NCBI RefSeq assembly: GCF_003097235.1
Contig: NZ_QEQQ01000017.1
Location: 1-64,000 of the forward strand
Source of the DNA: Pseudomonas sp. CC120222-01a
Lineage (GTDB): Bacteria; Pseudomonadota; Gammaproteobacteria; Pseudomonadales; Pseudomonadaceae
Direction: 5' to 3'
Length of the DNA: 64,000 nucleotides
Under the pieces are notes generated by a model. The model saw only the letters and a list, made by a program, of their open reading frames with translations, made no database searches and was not told the DNA's origin. Shown here one piece after another: positions 51,241-59,382 of this stretch. The position numbers were made by a program, and so were the translations under genes. Position 1 is the stretch's first letter. The number at the start of each line of letters is the position of its first letter.

Positions 51241-51534
51241 ATGATGCGACATATCGTGCTGTTCCGCCGCCTGCCCGGCGTCGAAGCGCAGCCTGAACGG
51301 GAAGCGGTGCTGGTGGCGCGGATGCGTGACCTGACCGAAGAAATCGACTTCATCCGTGACTGGCGCGTCGCGGCCAACGAACTGGATCGGCCGATCTGCT
51401 GGGACTACATCCTCGAGTCCAGCTTCGATGACGCCGACGCGGTAGCGCGTTACCTGCCACACCCCGCGCACCAGGCCCTGGTCGCCGACCTCAAGCAGTA
51501 CTTCGAGTGGGTGGCAGTGGATTACAGCGTCTGA
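51241..51534 (+). CDS. Dabb (stress-responsive alpha/beta barrel) domain protein
   Basis: A 97-residue protein with the dimeric alpha/beta-barrel pattern: MMRHIVLFRRLPG, then LVARMRDLTEEIDFIRDWRVAANELDRPICWDYILESSFDDADAVARYLPHPAHQALVADLKQY. GAGGAGGG is 7 bases before the first of two ATGs. Many Dabb proteins are of unknown role; some are lyases or cyclases in catabolic clusters. It lies 13 bases after the aldehyde dehydrogenase gene. Confidence 0.85.
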   Translation: MMRHIVLFRRLPGVEAQPEREAVLVARMRDLTEEIDFIRDWRVAANELDRPICWDYILESSFDDADAVARYLPHPAHQALVADLKQYFEWVAVDYSV

Positions 51535-51546
51535 TTGACCCCAGAG

Positions 51547-51575
51547 GCGCCTGGCCCTCTGCCGGGGCCAGGCGC
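51547..51575. promoter_or_regulatory. Intercistronic hairpin between Dabb and MFS genes
   Basis: GCGCCTGGCCC (51547-51557) pairs perfectly with GGGCCAGGCGC (51565-51575) over a 7-base loop. An A-run rather than T-run follows on the plus strand, so it is more likely an mRNA stabiliser or partial attenuator than a full terminator for the operon. Confidence 0.6.
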
Positions 51576-51623
51576 TATAACAAAAAAAAGATCCGGCATC
51601 ACAGGTGCCGGGCGGAGTCGTAC

Positions 51624-52913
51624 ATGAACAAGAAAAACAACTATCGCTGGACGATCCTGACCATGTTGTTCCTGGCCATGATCATCAACTATGTCGATCG
51701 CGCTGCCCTGTCGATCGCCATGCCGTTCATTACCCAGGAGTATCACCTCACGCCCGCCGAGAAGGGCATGATCTTCAGCAGCTTCTTCTTCGGCTATGCG
51801 CTGTTCTGCTTCGTCGGTGGCTACCTGGCCGACCGCTTCGGGCCCAAGCGGGTGCTGACCTGGTCAATGAGCTTCTGGTCGGTGCTGTGCGGTTCCACCG
51901 CACTGGCCTTCAATTTCTGGTCGCTGCTGATCGTGCGCGCGCTGTTCGGCGTCGGCGAAGGCCCGGTGTCGACCACCGCCAACAAGACCGTCAACAGCTG
52001 GTTCCCGATCAAGGAGCGCGCCCGCGCGATCGGCATCAACCAGGCTGGCGGCCCGCTGGGCGGCGCCCTGGCCGGCCCGATCGTGGGTTTTCTCGCCCTG
52101 TGGTTGGGCTGGCGCGTGGCTTTCGTAGTGATCGCGGTGATCGGTGTGCTGTGGGCCATCGCCTGGTACCGCCTGGCGGCCTCGACGCCCAAGGAGCACC
52201 CGCAGGTGTCGGCCGAAGAGCTGGCACTGATCAACGAGGGCCGTGAGGCGCCGGTCACTGCCGTCGCAGAAGCTCCCCGCACCCCGGTGCTGGAGATCAT
52301 CCTGCAGCGTTCGGTACTGGTCACTGGCGTATCGCTGTTCTGCTACAACTACATCCTGTATTTCTTCATGACCTGGTTCCCCAGCTACCTGATCGAGGCC
52401 AAGGGCATCGACCTCAAGGCCATGAGCATCGTCACCGCACTGCCGTGGCTGGTGGGTACCGTCGGCTTCATCTGTGGCGGGTTGCTGATCGACTGGGTGT
52501 TCAAGCGCACCGGCAAGCAACTGTTCTCGCGCAAGGTGGTGCTGGTCAGCTGCTTGCTGGTGGCTGCTGTGTGCATTGGGTTGACCGGACAGGTCGAGAG
52601 CGTGACCAGCACCGTAGTAGTGATGACCGTGGCCATCGGTTTCCTGATGCTGACCGCGCCCGCCTACTGGTCGCTGATCCAGGACGCCGTGCCGGACCAT
52701 CAGGTGGGCACCGCCGGAGGTTTCATGCACGGCCTGGCCAACCTGTCCGGCATCGTTGCGCCGACCGTGACCGGTTTCATCATCCAGTCCACCGGCACCT
52801 ACAGCAGCGGCTTTGGCCTGGCCGCCGTGCTGGGCATCGTCGGTGCGCTGATCGTGGCCTTGTTCGTCGGCCAGAAGCCGGCCCGCCAAGTCACCGTCAT
52901 CGCCACCGTCTGA
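51624..52913 (+). CDS. MFS transporter, anion:cation symporter type (sugar acid carrier)
   Basis: A 429-residue protein with 12 membrane helices. The front YRWTILTMLFLAMIINYVDRAALSIAMPFI is typical of the ACS group that carries glucarate, galactarate, hexuronates and tartrate; then FGYALFCFVGGYLADRFGPKRVL, GVGEGPVSTTANKTVNSWFPIKERARAIGINQAGGPLGGALAGP. A cytosolic loop of about 45 residues separates the halves. It probably imports the organic acid that the surrounding enzymes degrade. Confidence 0.9.
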   Translation: MNKKNNYRWTILTMLFLAMIINYVDRAALSIAMPFITQEYHLTPAEKGMIFSSFFFGYALFCFVGGYLADRFGPKRVLTWSMSFWSVLCGSTALAFNFWSLLIVRALFGVGEGPVSTTANKTVNSWFPIKERARAIGINQAGGPLGGALAGPIVGFLALWLGWRVAFVVIAVIGVLWAIAWYRLAASTPKEHPQVSAEELALINEGREAPVTAVAEAPRTPVLEIILQRSVLVTGVSLFCYNYILYFFMTWFPSYLIEAKGIDLKAMSIVTALPWLVGTVGFICGGLLIDWVFKRTGKQLFSRKVVLVSCLLVAAVCIGLTGQVESVTSTVVVMTVAIGFLMLTAPAYWSLIQDAVPDHQVGTAGGFMHGLANLSGIVAPTVTGFIIQSTGTYSSGFGLAAVLGIVGALIVALFVGQKPARQVTVIATV

Positions 52914-52947
52914 ACTGACTGCTACCCACGTTTTACGGGAATACACC

Positions 52948-53757
52948 ATGCCTACGCTTCTAGTCACCGGCGCCGCCGGAATCGTCGGAACCGCCCTGCG
53001 CCCGTACTTGCGCGAGCGCTTCAGCCTGCGCCTGCTGGATCGCCGGCCGATCGCCGAGCTAGCCGCCAATGAAACCGCCCTGGTTGGCGACCTGACCGAC
53101 CCGGCCTTCGTCCGCCAGGCCTGCGAAGGTATCGACGCGGTGCTGCACCTGGCCTGTGCCCATGGCACCGATATCCAGTTCCAGGCCACGATAGAGCCCA
53201 ACTACCACGCCACCCTTTACCTGCTCGAGGCCGCCCAGCGCGCCGGGGCGCGGCGCTTCGTGTTCGCCAGCAGCCACCATGTGCTGGGCCAGTACCCCAC
53301 GCAGGCAGCCGAACAGTTCGACGACCACCCGGTGGCGCCGGACAGCTACTACGCGCTGAGCAAGGTGTTCGGCGAAGCGGCCTGCGCAACCTTCTCCCAG
53401 CGCAGCGAACTGGCGACGTTCGTCGTGCGCATTGGCAACGCCGACGCCAAGGTTGCCGACGCCCGTCGCCTGCGCCTGTGGACCAGTGCCCGGGACCTCG
53501 CGCAGCTGGTGCTGATCGGCCTGGAGCATCCGCAGGTGCGCCATGAGATCGTCTACGGCGTGTCGGAATGCCCCCAGGCGCTGTTCCACAACAGCCGTGC
53601 CCGCGCCCTGGGCTACCGGCCGCAGGACAATGCGGCCGAGCACCTGGCCGACAACTTCCTCGCCTATGAAACCATGGCCCCGGTCGGTTCCGGCCGTGAC
53701 CATGTTGGTGGCGCCTATGCCGGCGTTGCCCTGGCCAGTGTTCTGGAGCAAGCATGA
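52948..53757 (+). CDS. NAD-dependent epimerase/dehydrogenase, uronate dehydrogenase-like
   Basis: A 269-residue extended-type SDR: LLVTGAAGIVGTALRPYLRERFSLRLLDRRP (Rossmann start), HLACAHGTD, FVFASSHHVLGQYP (Ser) and SYYALSK (YxxxK), EAACATFSQ...VVRIGNAD. Length and motifs match uronate dehydrogenases, which oxidise uronates to aldarolactones. Ordinary SSNHVxG appears here as SSHHVLG. Its stop overlaps the next gene's start. Confidence 0.83.
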   Translation: MPTLLVTGAAGIVGTALRPYLRERFSLRLLDRRPIAELAANETALVGDLTDPAFVRQACEGIDAVLHLACAHGTDIQFQATIEPNYHATLYLLEAAQRAGARRFVFASSHHVLGQYPTQAAEQFDDHPVAPDSYYALSKVFGEAACATFSQRSELATFVVRIGNADAKVADARRLRLWTSARDLAQLVLIGLEHPQVRHEIVYGVSECPQALFHNSRARALGYRPQDNAAEHLADNFLAYETMAPVGSGRDHVGGAYAGVALASVLEQA

Positions 53758-54842
53758 AAATCGTCCGTATCGATACCCAGGTCGTCGAAATTCCCTTCCA
53801 TGATGGCGGCAAGGGCCAGGGCATCACGCCGACCACCTGGCACACCCTGGAGAACGTGCTGATCCGCCTGGAAGACGAGCAGGGCAATGTCGGCTGGGGC
53901 GAGGCGTTCGGTTATTTCGTCGCCGACGCCACCAAGGCCCTGATCGATCGCCTGATCGCGCCGCTGCTGCTGGGCCGGCAGATCGACGACATTGCCGCCT
54001 TCAACCGGGAACTGCAGCTGCGCCTGCACCTGTTCGGCCGCTATGGCGTGACGATGTTCGCCATCTCCGGTGTCGATATCGCCCTGTGGGACCTGGCGGC
54101 CCGGCGTGAAGGCGTGCCCTTGCACAGGTTGCTCGGCCAGGCCACCCGCGAGCAGGTGCCCGCTTACGCAAGCCTGGTGCGCTATGCCGACGATCAGGTG
54201 GCCCCGGCCATTTGCGAGAAGGCGTTGGGCATGGGCTTCACCGACATCAAGCTGCATGAAGTGACCGTGCCGGAGATCGCTGCCTGCCGCCGTGCCATCG
54301 GCCATGACGTGCCGCTGGCCACCGATGTGAATTGTGGCTGGTCCGTGGCCGATACCCGCGAATGGCTGCCGGCGCTGGCCGACCTGCAACTGGCCTGGCT
54401 GGAGGAACCGATCTTCCCGCCGGAGGACTTTGCCACCCTGGCCAGCCTGCGCGGGCAGGGCGTGCCACTGTCGGCTGGAGAGAACTGGTGCACCGCCGTG
54501 CAGTTCGAGCAGGCATTGCGCAGCGGCGCCGTGGATACGGTTCAGCCCAGCGTGACCAAGGTAGGCGGCATTTCCGAGTGCCTGCGCATTGCCGCGCTCG
54601 CCGAGCAGCATGCGGGCGTGGTGCTGCCGCACTGCCCGTACTTCGGCCCGGGGCTGATCGCCACCTTGCACCTGGCAGCGGTGCAGCCGCAGGTACCGCA
54701 GATCGAATACCTGTTCGTCGAGCCGGCTGGCTGGTTGTACCCGGTGGAGCAGCTGCGTCAGGGCAATCAGTTGCAGATCCCTCAGGGCCCAGGTTTAGGC
54801 CTGGACATCGACCTGCAAGTGGCCGAGCGCTTCCGCCGCTAA
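53754..54842 (+). CDS. Mandelate racemase/muconate lactonizing enzyme family dehydratase
   Basis: A 362-residue enolase-superfamily enzyme. Visible are the capping-domain start, the base motif as DIKLHE (a K-x-H, not the usual K-x-K), metal ligands in DVNCGW, WLEEPIFP and SAGENWC, and a late PHCPYFGPGL with the His often used as the second base. Such enzymes abstract a proton alpha to a carboxylate and usually dehydrate an aldonic or aldaric acid. The altered KxH points away from standard glucarate or galactarate dehydratases. Overlaps the upstream dehydrogenase (ATGA). Confidence 0.87.
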   Translation: MKIVRIDTQVVEIPFHDGGKGQGITPTTWHTLENVLIRLEDEQGNVGWGEAFGYFVADATKALIDRLIAPLLLGRQIDDIAAFNRELQLRLHLFGRYGVTMFAISGVDIALWDLAARREGVPLHRLLGQATREQVPAYASLVRYADDQVAPAICEKALGMGFTDIKLHEVTVPEIAACRRAIGHDVPLATDVNCGWSVADTREWLPALADLQLAWLEEPIFPPEDFATLASLRGQGVPLSAGENWCTAVQFEQALRSGAVDTVQPSVTKVGGISECLRIAALAEQHAGVVLPHCPYFGPGLIATLHLAAVQPQVPQIEYLFVEPAGWLYPVEQLRQGNQLQIPQGPGLGLDIDLQVAERFRR

Positions 54843-54861
54843 CCGACCCGTAAACGCCTCA

Positions 54862-54883
54862 CCGCCGTGCCTCGGCATGGCGG
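54862..54883. promoter_or_regulatory. Intercistronic hairpin
   Basis: CCGCCGTGCC (54862-54871) pairs with GGCATGGCGG (54874-54883) with one G-T pair and a 2-base gap. No T run follows. It lies between the dehydratase and aldose epimerase genes and may modulate read-through or mRNA decay. Confidence 0.5.
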
Positions 54884-54923
54884 CAGGGGCTGTGCATGCC
54901 TGAAAAATGGCATTGGAGGTTCT

Positions 54924-55793
54924 ATGCACACCGTGGTTCTGAGCAATGCCACCTGGTCGCTGGGCGTGCTGCCGGCCTGGGGAGGGCGCATCGCCCACCT
55001 CGATGCCGAGGGGCTGGCGGTCCTGCTGCCGATCAACGCCCATTCGTTTAACCCGCTGGACTGGCCACGGGCAGGCGCGTATCCGCTGATGCCGTACTCC
55101 AACCGCATCCGCAACGCGCGGTTGCAGTACGCCGGCACCGGGCACGCGCTGCCCGCACATCCGGCGGCACGGCCCCATACCTTGCATGGGGTGGGCCACA
55201 CCCAACCCTGGCAGGTGGTGGACACCGGCAGCGATCGCCTGAGCATCGCCTGCGACTATCAAGGCGAGCACTGGCCCTGGGCGTTTCGCGCCGAACAGCA
55301 CTTCGTGCTCGACGGCGCACGTCTGCGCATCACCCTGGTGCTGATAAACCAGGGACAAACTCCCATGCCCGGCGGCCTTGGGCTGCACCCGTACTTCCAG
55401 CGCCACCCCGGCATGCGCGTGCAGTACCGCACCGGGCGCGAATGGCAGATCGACGCGGAGTACCTGGCCACCGGAACCTACCAGGACGGTGCCAGGGACT
55501 GGTTGATCGAAGCGGATGCCGGCGAGGCGCTGGCGCATTACCAGTCGCGCTGGGATGGCCGGTTGCAACTCGATTACCCCAAGGGCCATTTGCACGTTCA
55601 AGTCTCGTCGGTGCTGAGCCACTTTGTCGCCTTCGCTCCGGCCGGCAGCCCATACCTGTGCCTGGAGCCGGTGTCGCACCTGGCTGACGCGTTCAACCAG
55701 CCCCGCGACAGCTGGGCCGAAACCGGCACCCGTGAGCTTGCTCCTGGCCAGCGCCTGGAAGCCACCCTCGAATACACCTGGCAACACCGCTGA
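54924..55793 (+). CDS. Aldose 1-epimerase family protein
   Basis: A 289-residue protein of the galactose mutarotase fold: LSNATWSLGVLPAWGGRIAHLDAEG, MPYSNRIRNARLQYAG (NRI motif), HPAARPHTLHGVGHTQPWQV (active-site His), LGLHPYFQRHPG (second His) and LCLEPVSHLADAFN (Glu base). GGAGGT is 3 bases off a good spacing from ATG 54924. It converts sugar anomers, which suggests that the cluster starts from an aldose or uronate rather than only an acid. Confidence 0.88.
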   Translation: MHTVVLSNATWSLGVLPAWGGRIAHLDAEGLAVLLPINAHSFNPLDWPRAGAYPLMPYSNRIRNARLQYAGTGHALPAHPAARPHTLHGVGHTQPWQVVDTGSDRLSIACDYQGEHWPWAFRAEQHFVLDGARLRITLVLINQGQTPMPGGLGLHPYFQRHPGMRVQYRTGREWQIDAEYLATGTYQDGARDWLIEADAGEALAHYQSRWDGRLQLDYPKGHLHVQVSSVLSHFVAFAPAGSPYLCLEPVSHLADAFNQPRDSWAETGTRELAPGQRLEATLEYTWQHR

Positions 55794-55832
55794 CGCAACA
55801 CCCCACATACCTATAAGAAGAGCACAACAACA

Positions 55833-57113
55833 ATGAAACACTCCTCGACTGGAGCGGGCTTCGCTCGCGCTGCAAAACCCCTCTCCCTGCTGCTCGGCCT
55901 CGGCCCGCTGTATGCCCATGGCGCATTCCTCGACGACAGCAAGGCCAACCTGACCTTTCGCAATTTCTACTACAACCACGACCTGCGCGACTCGACCAAG
56001 CCTGCCCAGTCAAAGCTGGAGGAGTGGGCCCAGGGCTTCATCCTCAAAGGCGAGTCAGGTTATACCGATACGGCGGTCGGGGTGGGCGTGGATGTGTACG
56101 CAGGTCTTGGCCTGAAGCTCGATTCGTCGTCCTCGCGCAGCGGCACCGGGCTGTTGCCGGGGGCCTATGACCGTGCCGGCGGGCCGCGCAATGCCGACCC
56201 GCGCTCGGTGGACGATTTCTCCGAAGCCACGGCGGCGGCCAAGTTCAAGTATTCGAAGAGCGAGCTCAAGGTGGGCGGGCTGTTCCCGAAGATTCCGCTG
56301 GTCAGTTCCGGTGACGCACGGCTGCTGCCGCAGTTCTTCGAGGGTGCGATGCTGGATATTCGCGAACTGGACAACCTCGACATCGGCCTGGGCCAGATGC
56401 GCCGGGTCAACCAGCGCGAATTTGCCGGTGCCCGGGATATCCAGGTGGGCAATTACTACAGCGTGTTCAGCGACCGCTTCGATTACCTCGGTGGGACCTG
56501 GCGCGCCACGCCGCAGACCTCGCTGGGGGTGTGGACCGGTCGCCTGGCGGATGTGTACCAGCAAACCCTGTACACCGGCATCCACACCCTCAAGGTGGGT
56601 GATTGGAACCTTTCCGGCACGCTCAACTACCTCGACACCGGCGAATCCGGCAGCGAAAAGGCCGGCCAGCTCGACAGCCGCATGACCTCGACGATGCTCA
56701 GCGCCAACCTGCGTGCCCAGACCTTTCGCCTCGGCTACCAATACAACGCCGGTGACAGCGCCTTGCCGTTCATCCACGACACCGACCTGCCCGGGGTGGC
56801 CAACGCCGTACAGGTGCTGCGCTTCGACCGCGCCCAAGAGCGCTCCTGGCAGGCCCGCTACGACCTCGACTTCGCCGCCCTTGGGGTGCCGGGACTGACC
56901 GCGTTCGCTCGCTATGTGAAGGGCGACAACTTCAAGGTGGCCGGCGAGGACGGCAGTGAATGGGAGCGCAATCTGGACATCACCTATGTGATCCAGAGCG
57001 GGCCCCTGAAGAACCTGGCGCTGCGCTGGCGCAACGTCGAACTGCAGGGCGATGCCACCGGCCGGCGAGATGAGAACCGGGTGATCATCGCCTATACCTT
57101 GCCCTTGCTCTGA
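55833..57113 (+). CDS. OprD-family outer membrane porin
   Basis: A 426-residue porin. After the signal region it shows the OprD start GAFLDDSKANLTFRNFYYNHDLRD, EEWAQGFILKGESGYTDTAVGVGVDVYAGLGLKLDSSSSRSGTGLLP, GGLFPKIPLVSSGDARLLPQFFEG and a terminal RVIIAYTLPLL barrel strand. OprD homologues are specific channels for amino acids or organic acids; by location this one should admit the sugar acid or related substrate. Forty bases after the epimerase and 15 before the hydrolase gene. Confidence 0.92.
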   Translation: MKHSSTGAGFARAAKPLSLLLGLGPLYAHGAFLDDSKANLTFRNFYYNHDLRDSTKPAQSKLEEWAQGFILKGESGYTDTAVGVGVDVYAGLGLKLDSSSSRSGTGLLPGAYDRAGGPRNADPRSVDDFSEATAAAKFKYSKSELKVGGLFPKIPLVSSGDARLLPQFFEGAMLDIRELDNLDIGLGQMRRVNQREFAGARDIQVGNYYSVFSDRFDYLGGTWRATPQTSLGVWTGRLADVYQQTLYTGIHTLKVGDWNLSGTLNYLDTGESGSEKAGQLDSRMTSTMLSANLRAQTFRLGYQYNAGDSALPFIHDTDLPGVANAVQVLRFDRAQERSWQARYDLDFAALGVPGLTAFARYVKGDNFKVAGEDGSEWERNLDITYVIQSGPLKNLALRWRNVELQGDATGRRDENRVIIAYTLPLL

Positions 57114-57128
57114 CCCGGAGAATTGCCC

Positions 57129-58058
57129 GTGCTATCCCGTCCGCTCGATCCTGCCATGCAGGCCTACATCGACAACAGCCAGCGTTTCGCCCCGCGTGAC
57201 GACAGTCTGGCAGCCCGGCGCGAAGCCTTTCTCGCTGCCTGCCGTGCTTGCACGCCACCGCGACCGTTCGGCTGGCAGGTTGCCGATATCGACCTGAAGG
57301 GCTTACGCCTGCGCTGTTACACACCCCCGGGCAAAGTGCCGCCCGGGGGGTGGACGACACTGCTGTACCTGCACGGCGGCGGCTGGGACCTGGGCAATCT
57401 CGACACCCATGACTGGTTCGCCCATGCCCTGATGCAGCGGTTGCCGCTGGCGATCGTTGCCGTGGACTACCGGTTGGCGCCGGAGCATGCCTACCCGGCG
57501 CCGCTGATGGACTGCCTGAACGCTTGGCACGGTTTGCGGGCCGGGGCCGTCGACCCCCGCCTCAGTAAGGCGTGTCTGATGGTGGCGGGGGACAGCGCAG
57601 GTGGCACGCTGGCTGCTGGCCTGTGCATGGCGTTGCGCCGCGACGGGCTGGAACAGCCGCTGGGGCAGATGCTGGTGTATCCGGTGCTGTCGGCTCGGCA
57701 GCACTTGCCATCGATGCGCGAGCACGTCGAGGCGCCGATGATGACGGTGGCGGGGTTGATGAAGTCATTGGCGGGCTTCGTGCCTGAAGCGTCGCAGCGT
57801 GATGACCCCTGCGCGATGCCGCTGGAGGCTGGAGACTTTGCCGGGCTGGCACCGGCGTTGGCGCTGGTGGCGCGGGTCGACCCGCTGTGCGATCACGGGC
57901 TTGCCTATGTCGATGCGCTGGTGGCAGCGGGTGTGGTGGCCCGAGCCTGGGTGGGCGAGGGCATGGTGCATTCGAGCCTGCGCGCATTCGGGGTGGCCGA
58001 AGTGGAACAGGCTTGGGATTACATGGCGGCGCAGCTGCGGCGCTGGGCTGGCAATTGA
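57129..58058 (+). CDS. Alpha/beta hydrolase (HSL-type esterase or lactonase)
   Basis: A 309-residue hydrolase: oxyanion motif LHGGGW, VDYRLAPEHAYPAPLMDC, nucleophile GDSAGG, acid VARVDPLCDHG and His in GEGMVHSSLR, the full hormone-sensitive-lipase triad. GTG 57129 is chosen since GGAG is 8 bases before; the in-frame TTG at 57123 is too near. In a sugar pathway it may open a lactone made by the uronate-dehydrogenase-like enzyme, or deacylate a substrate. Its end is 12 bases from that of the convergent LacI gene. Confidence 0.88.
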   Translation: MLSRPLDPAMQAYIDNSQRFAPRDDSLAARREAFLAACRACTPPRPFGWQVADIDLKGLRLRCYTPPGKVPPGGWTTLLYLHGGGWDLGNLDTHDWFAHALMQRLPLAIVAVDYRLAPEHAYPAPLMDCLNAWHGLRAGAVDPRLSKACLMVAGDSAGGTLAAGLCMALRRDGLEQPLGQMLVYPVLSARQHLPSMREHVEAPMMTVAGLMKSLAGFVPEASQRDDPCAMPLEAGDFAGLAPALALVARVDPLCDHGLAYVDALVAAGVVARAWVGEGMVHSSLRAFGVAEVEQAWDYMAAQLRRWAGN

Positions 58059-58070
58059 CGTGCGCAGCCC

Positions 58071-59099
58071 TCAGGTGCTTTCGCGCACCACCAGGCTGAA
58101 GCCCACATCCTCCACTTGTTCACCACGCCCCAGGCTGCCTTCGATCCGCTGCAGCAGCAACTCTGCCGTACGCAGGCCAATACGCCCGCCGTCAACATTC
58201 ACCGTGCTCAGGCGCGGGTGGGTATGCGCGGCGAATTCCAGGTTGCCGAAGCCCATTACCGCCAAGTCCTGAGGCACTCGCAGGCCGTTGGCCTGGGCCT
58301 CGGCCATGACCCCCTGGGCGAGCAGGTCGATGCTGCAGATCACCGCATCCATCGGCACCTTGGCCGCCAGCAGTCGGGCCATGGCTTCACGGCCGTGGCC
58401 CATGTTCACCGGTACGGCTTCGAGCTCGCAGGCGACCACTTCGACACCGGCCTCGTGCAAAGTGTCGACACACGCCTGGCGCCGTCGGGTGGCGCGGGCG
58501 TCGTCGCTCCAGACCAGTCCGACGCGGCTGTGGCCGCGTTCGATGATGTGCTCGGCCATGGCCTGGCCAACGGCTTCGTGAGAAAAGCCGACCACAGTGT
58601 CGATCGGGTCCACTGCCAGCTCCCAGGTCTCCACTACCGGAATGCCACGGGCGATCAGCTTTTCCCGTGCGTCAGGGCTTTGCAGTTGGCGGGTCAGCAC
58701 GATGCCATCGGGGCGGCGGGCCAGGATCGCGTCGATCAATTCCGGTTCGCTGCTGTGTGCCAGATCCGACTGGCTCAGCAGCAGTTGGTAGCGCGCGGCG
58801 GCCAGGCGCTGGCCGAGCTGGGTGATAGTGTCGACGAAGGCACGGTTGGCAATGTTCGGCACCACAACGATGATCAGCCGACTGCGCTGTGAAACCAATG
58901 CGCCCGCCAGCATATTCGGCACATATCCGGTCTTGCGGATGGCATTGCGCACCTTTTTCTGGGTTTTTTCCGACACCAGTTCCGGCCGGTTGATCACCCG
59001 GGAAACGGTGATGGGCGAGACCTTGGCCATCTTCGCCACGTCATCGAGGGTGGCGGGGCCCGGTTTCGGGCCAGGGGTGATTACGGACGTTTCCAGCAT
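58071..59099 (-). CDS. LacI-family transcriptional repressor, GntR-like
   Basis: A 342-residue protein with the LacI helix-turn-helix and hinge (ATLDDVAKMAKVSPITVSRVINRPELVSEKTQKKVRNAIRKTGYVPNMLAGALVSQRSRLIIVVVPN) and a periplasmic-binding-like effector domain ending near HTHPRLSTVNVDGGRIGLRTAELLL. Such proteins bind a near-perfect palindrome with central CG; palindromes with GCGC centres lie 146-165 and 165-178 bases upstream of its start. The effector is probably a sugar acid. Divergent from the galactarate-type operon at 59383. Confidence 0.92.
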   Translation of the reverse strand: MLETSVITPGPKPGPATLDDVAKMAKVSPITVSRVINRPELVSEKTQKKVRNAIRKTGYVPNMLAGALVSQRSRLIIVVVPNIANRAFVDTITQLGQRLAAARYQLLLSQSDLAHSSEPELIDAILARRPDGIVLTRQLQSPDAREKLIARGIPVVETWELAVDPIDTVVGFSHEAVGQAMAEHIIERGHSRVGLVWSDDARATRRRQACVDTLHEAGVEVVACELEAVPVNMGHGREAMARLLAAKVPMDAVICSIDLLAQGVMAEAQANGLRVPQDLAVMGFGNLEFAAHTHPRLSTVNVDGGRIGLRTAELLLQRIEGSLGRGEQVEDVGFSLVVREST

Positions 59100-59179
59100 G
59101 CGAAGCCTCAAGGCAGGCGGGGTGGCGGGTGGGTCGATTCTACCGGAACGGCGCACGCTTTCCTGCCCCTTTTGAAGCA

Positions 59180-59196
59180 TTCCCAATAGGTGGGAA
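59180..59196. promoter_or_regulatory. Third TTCC...GGGAA motif, upstream of the LacI gene
   Basis: TTCCCAATAGGTGGGAA has 6-base perfect arms (TTCCCA/TGGGAA) around ATAGG and strongly resembles the two motifs at 48280 and 48384 beside the IclR fusion gene (one base longer). It lies between the lacI-type gene and the operators at 59245. Confidence 0.45.
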
Positions 59197-59244
59197 TTTC
59201 GCCGGAATGCCAATTTGCAACCCGCGCAGAATAAGGCCTAGGAT

Positions 59245-59264
59245 AAATGACAGCGCTGTCATTT
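59245..59264. promoter_or_regulatory. LacI-family operator 1, perfect 20-bp palindrome
   Basis: AAATGACAGCGCTGTCATTT is perfectly symmetric with the GCGC centre typical of LacI/GntR-type operators (related to the TGACAGCGCTGTCA form). It lies between the divergent repressor and MFS genes. Confidence 0.8.
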
Positions 59265-59277
59265 GATAGCGCTGTCA
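59264..59277. promoter_or_regulatory. LacI-family operator 2, imperfect palindrome
   Basis: TGATAGCGCTGTCA differs from the core of operator 1 by one base, and its centre is 16 bases from that of operator 1. Two adjacent sites suggest cooperative repression of the divergent promoters. Confidence 0.7.
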
Positions 59278-59382
59278 TTGGTCGGAAACAGCTCTCCAGC
59301 AGGGCTGCAAGCTGCCAGAATCCCAGGCAGGCGCCGGTGCAAGGCCCTGCTACACGCCAATAAAAACAATGAGGCAACCGCG

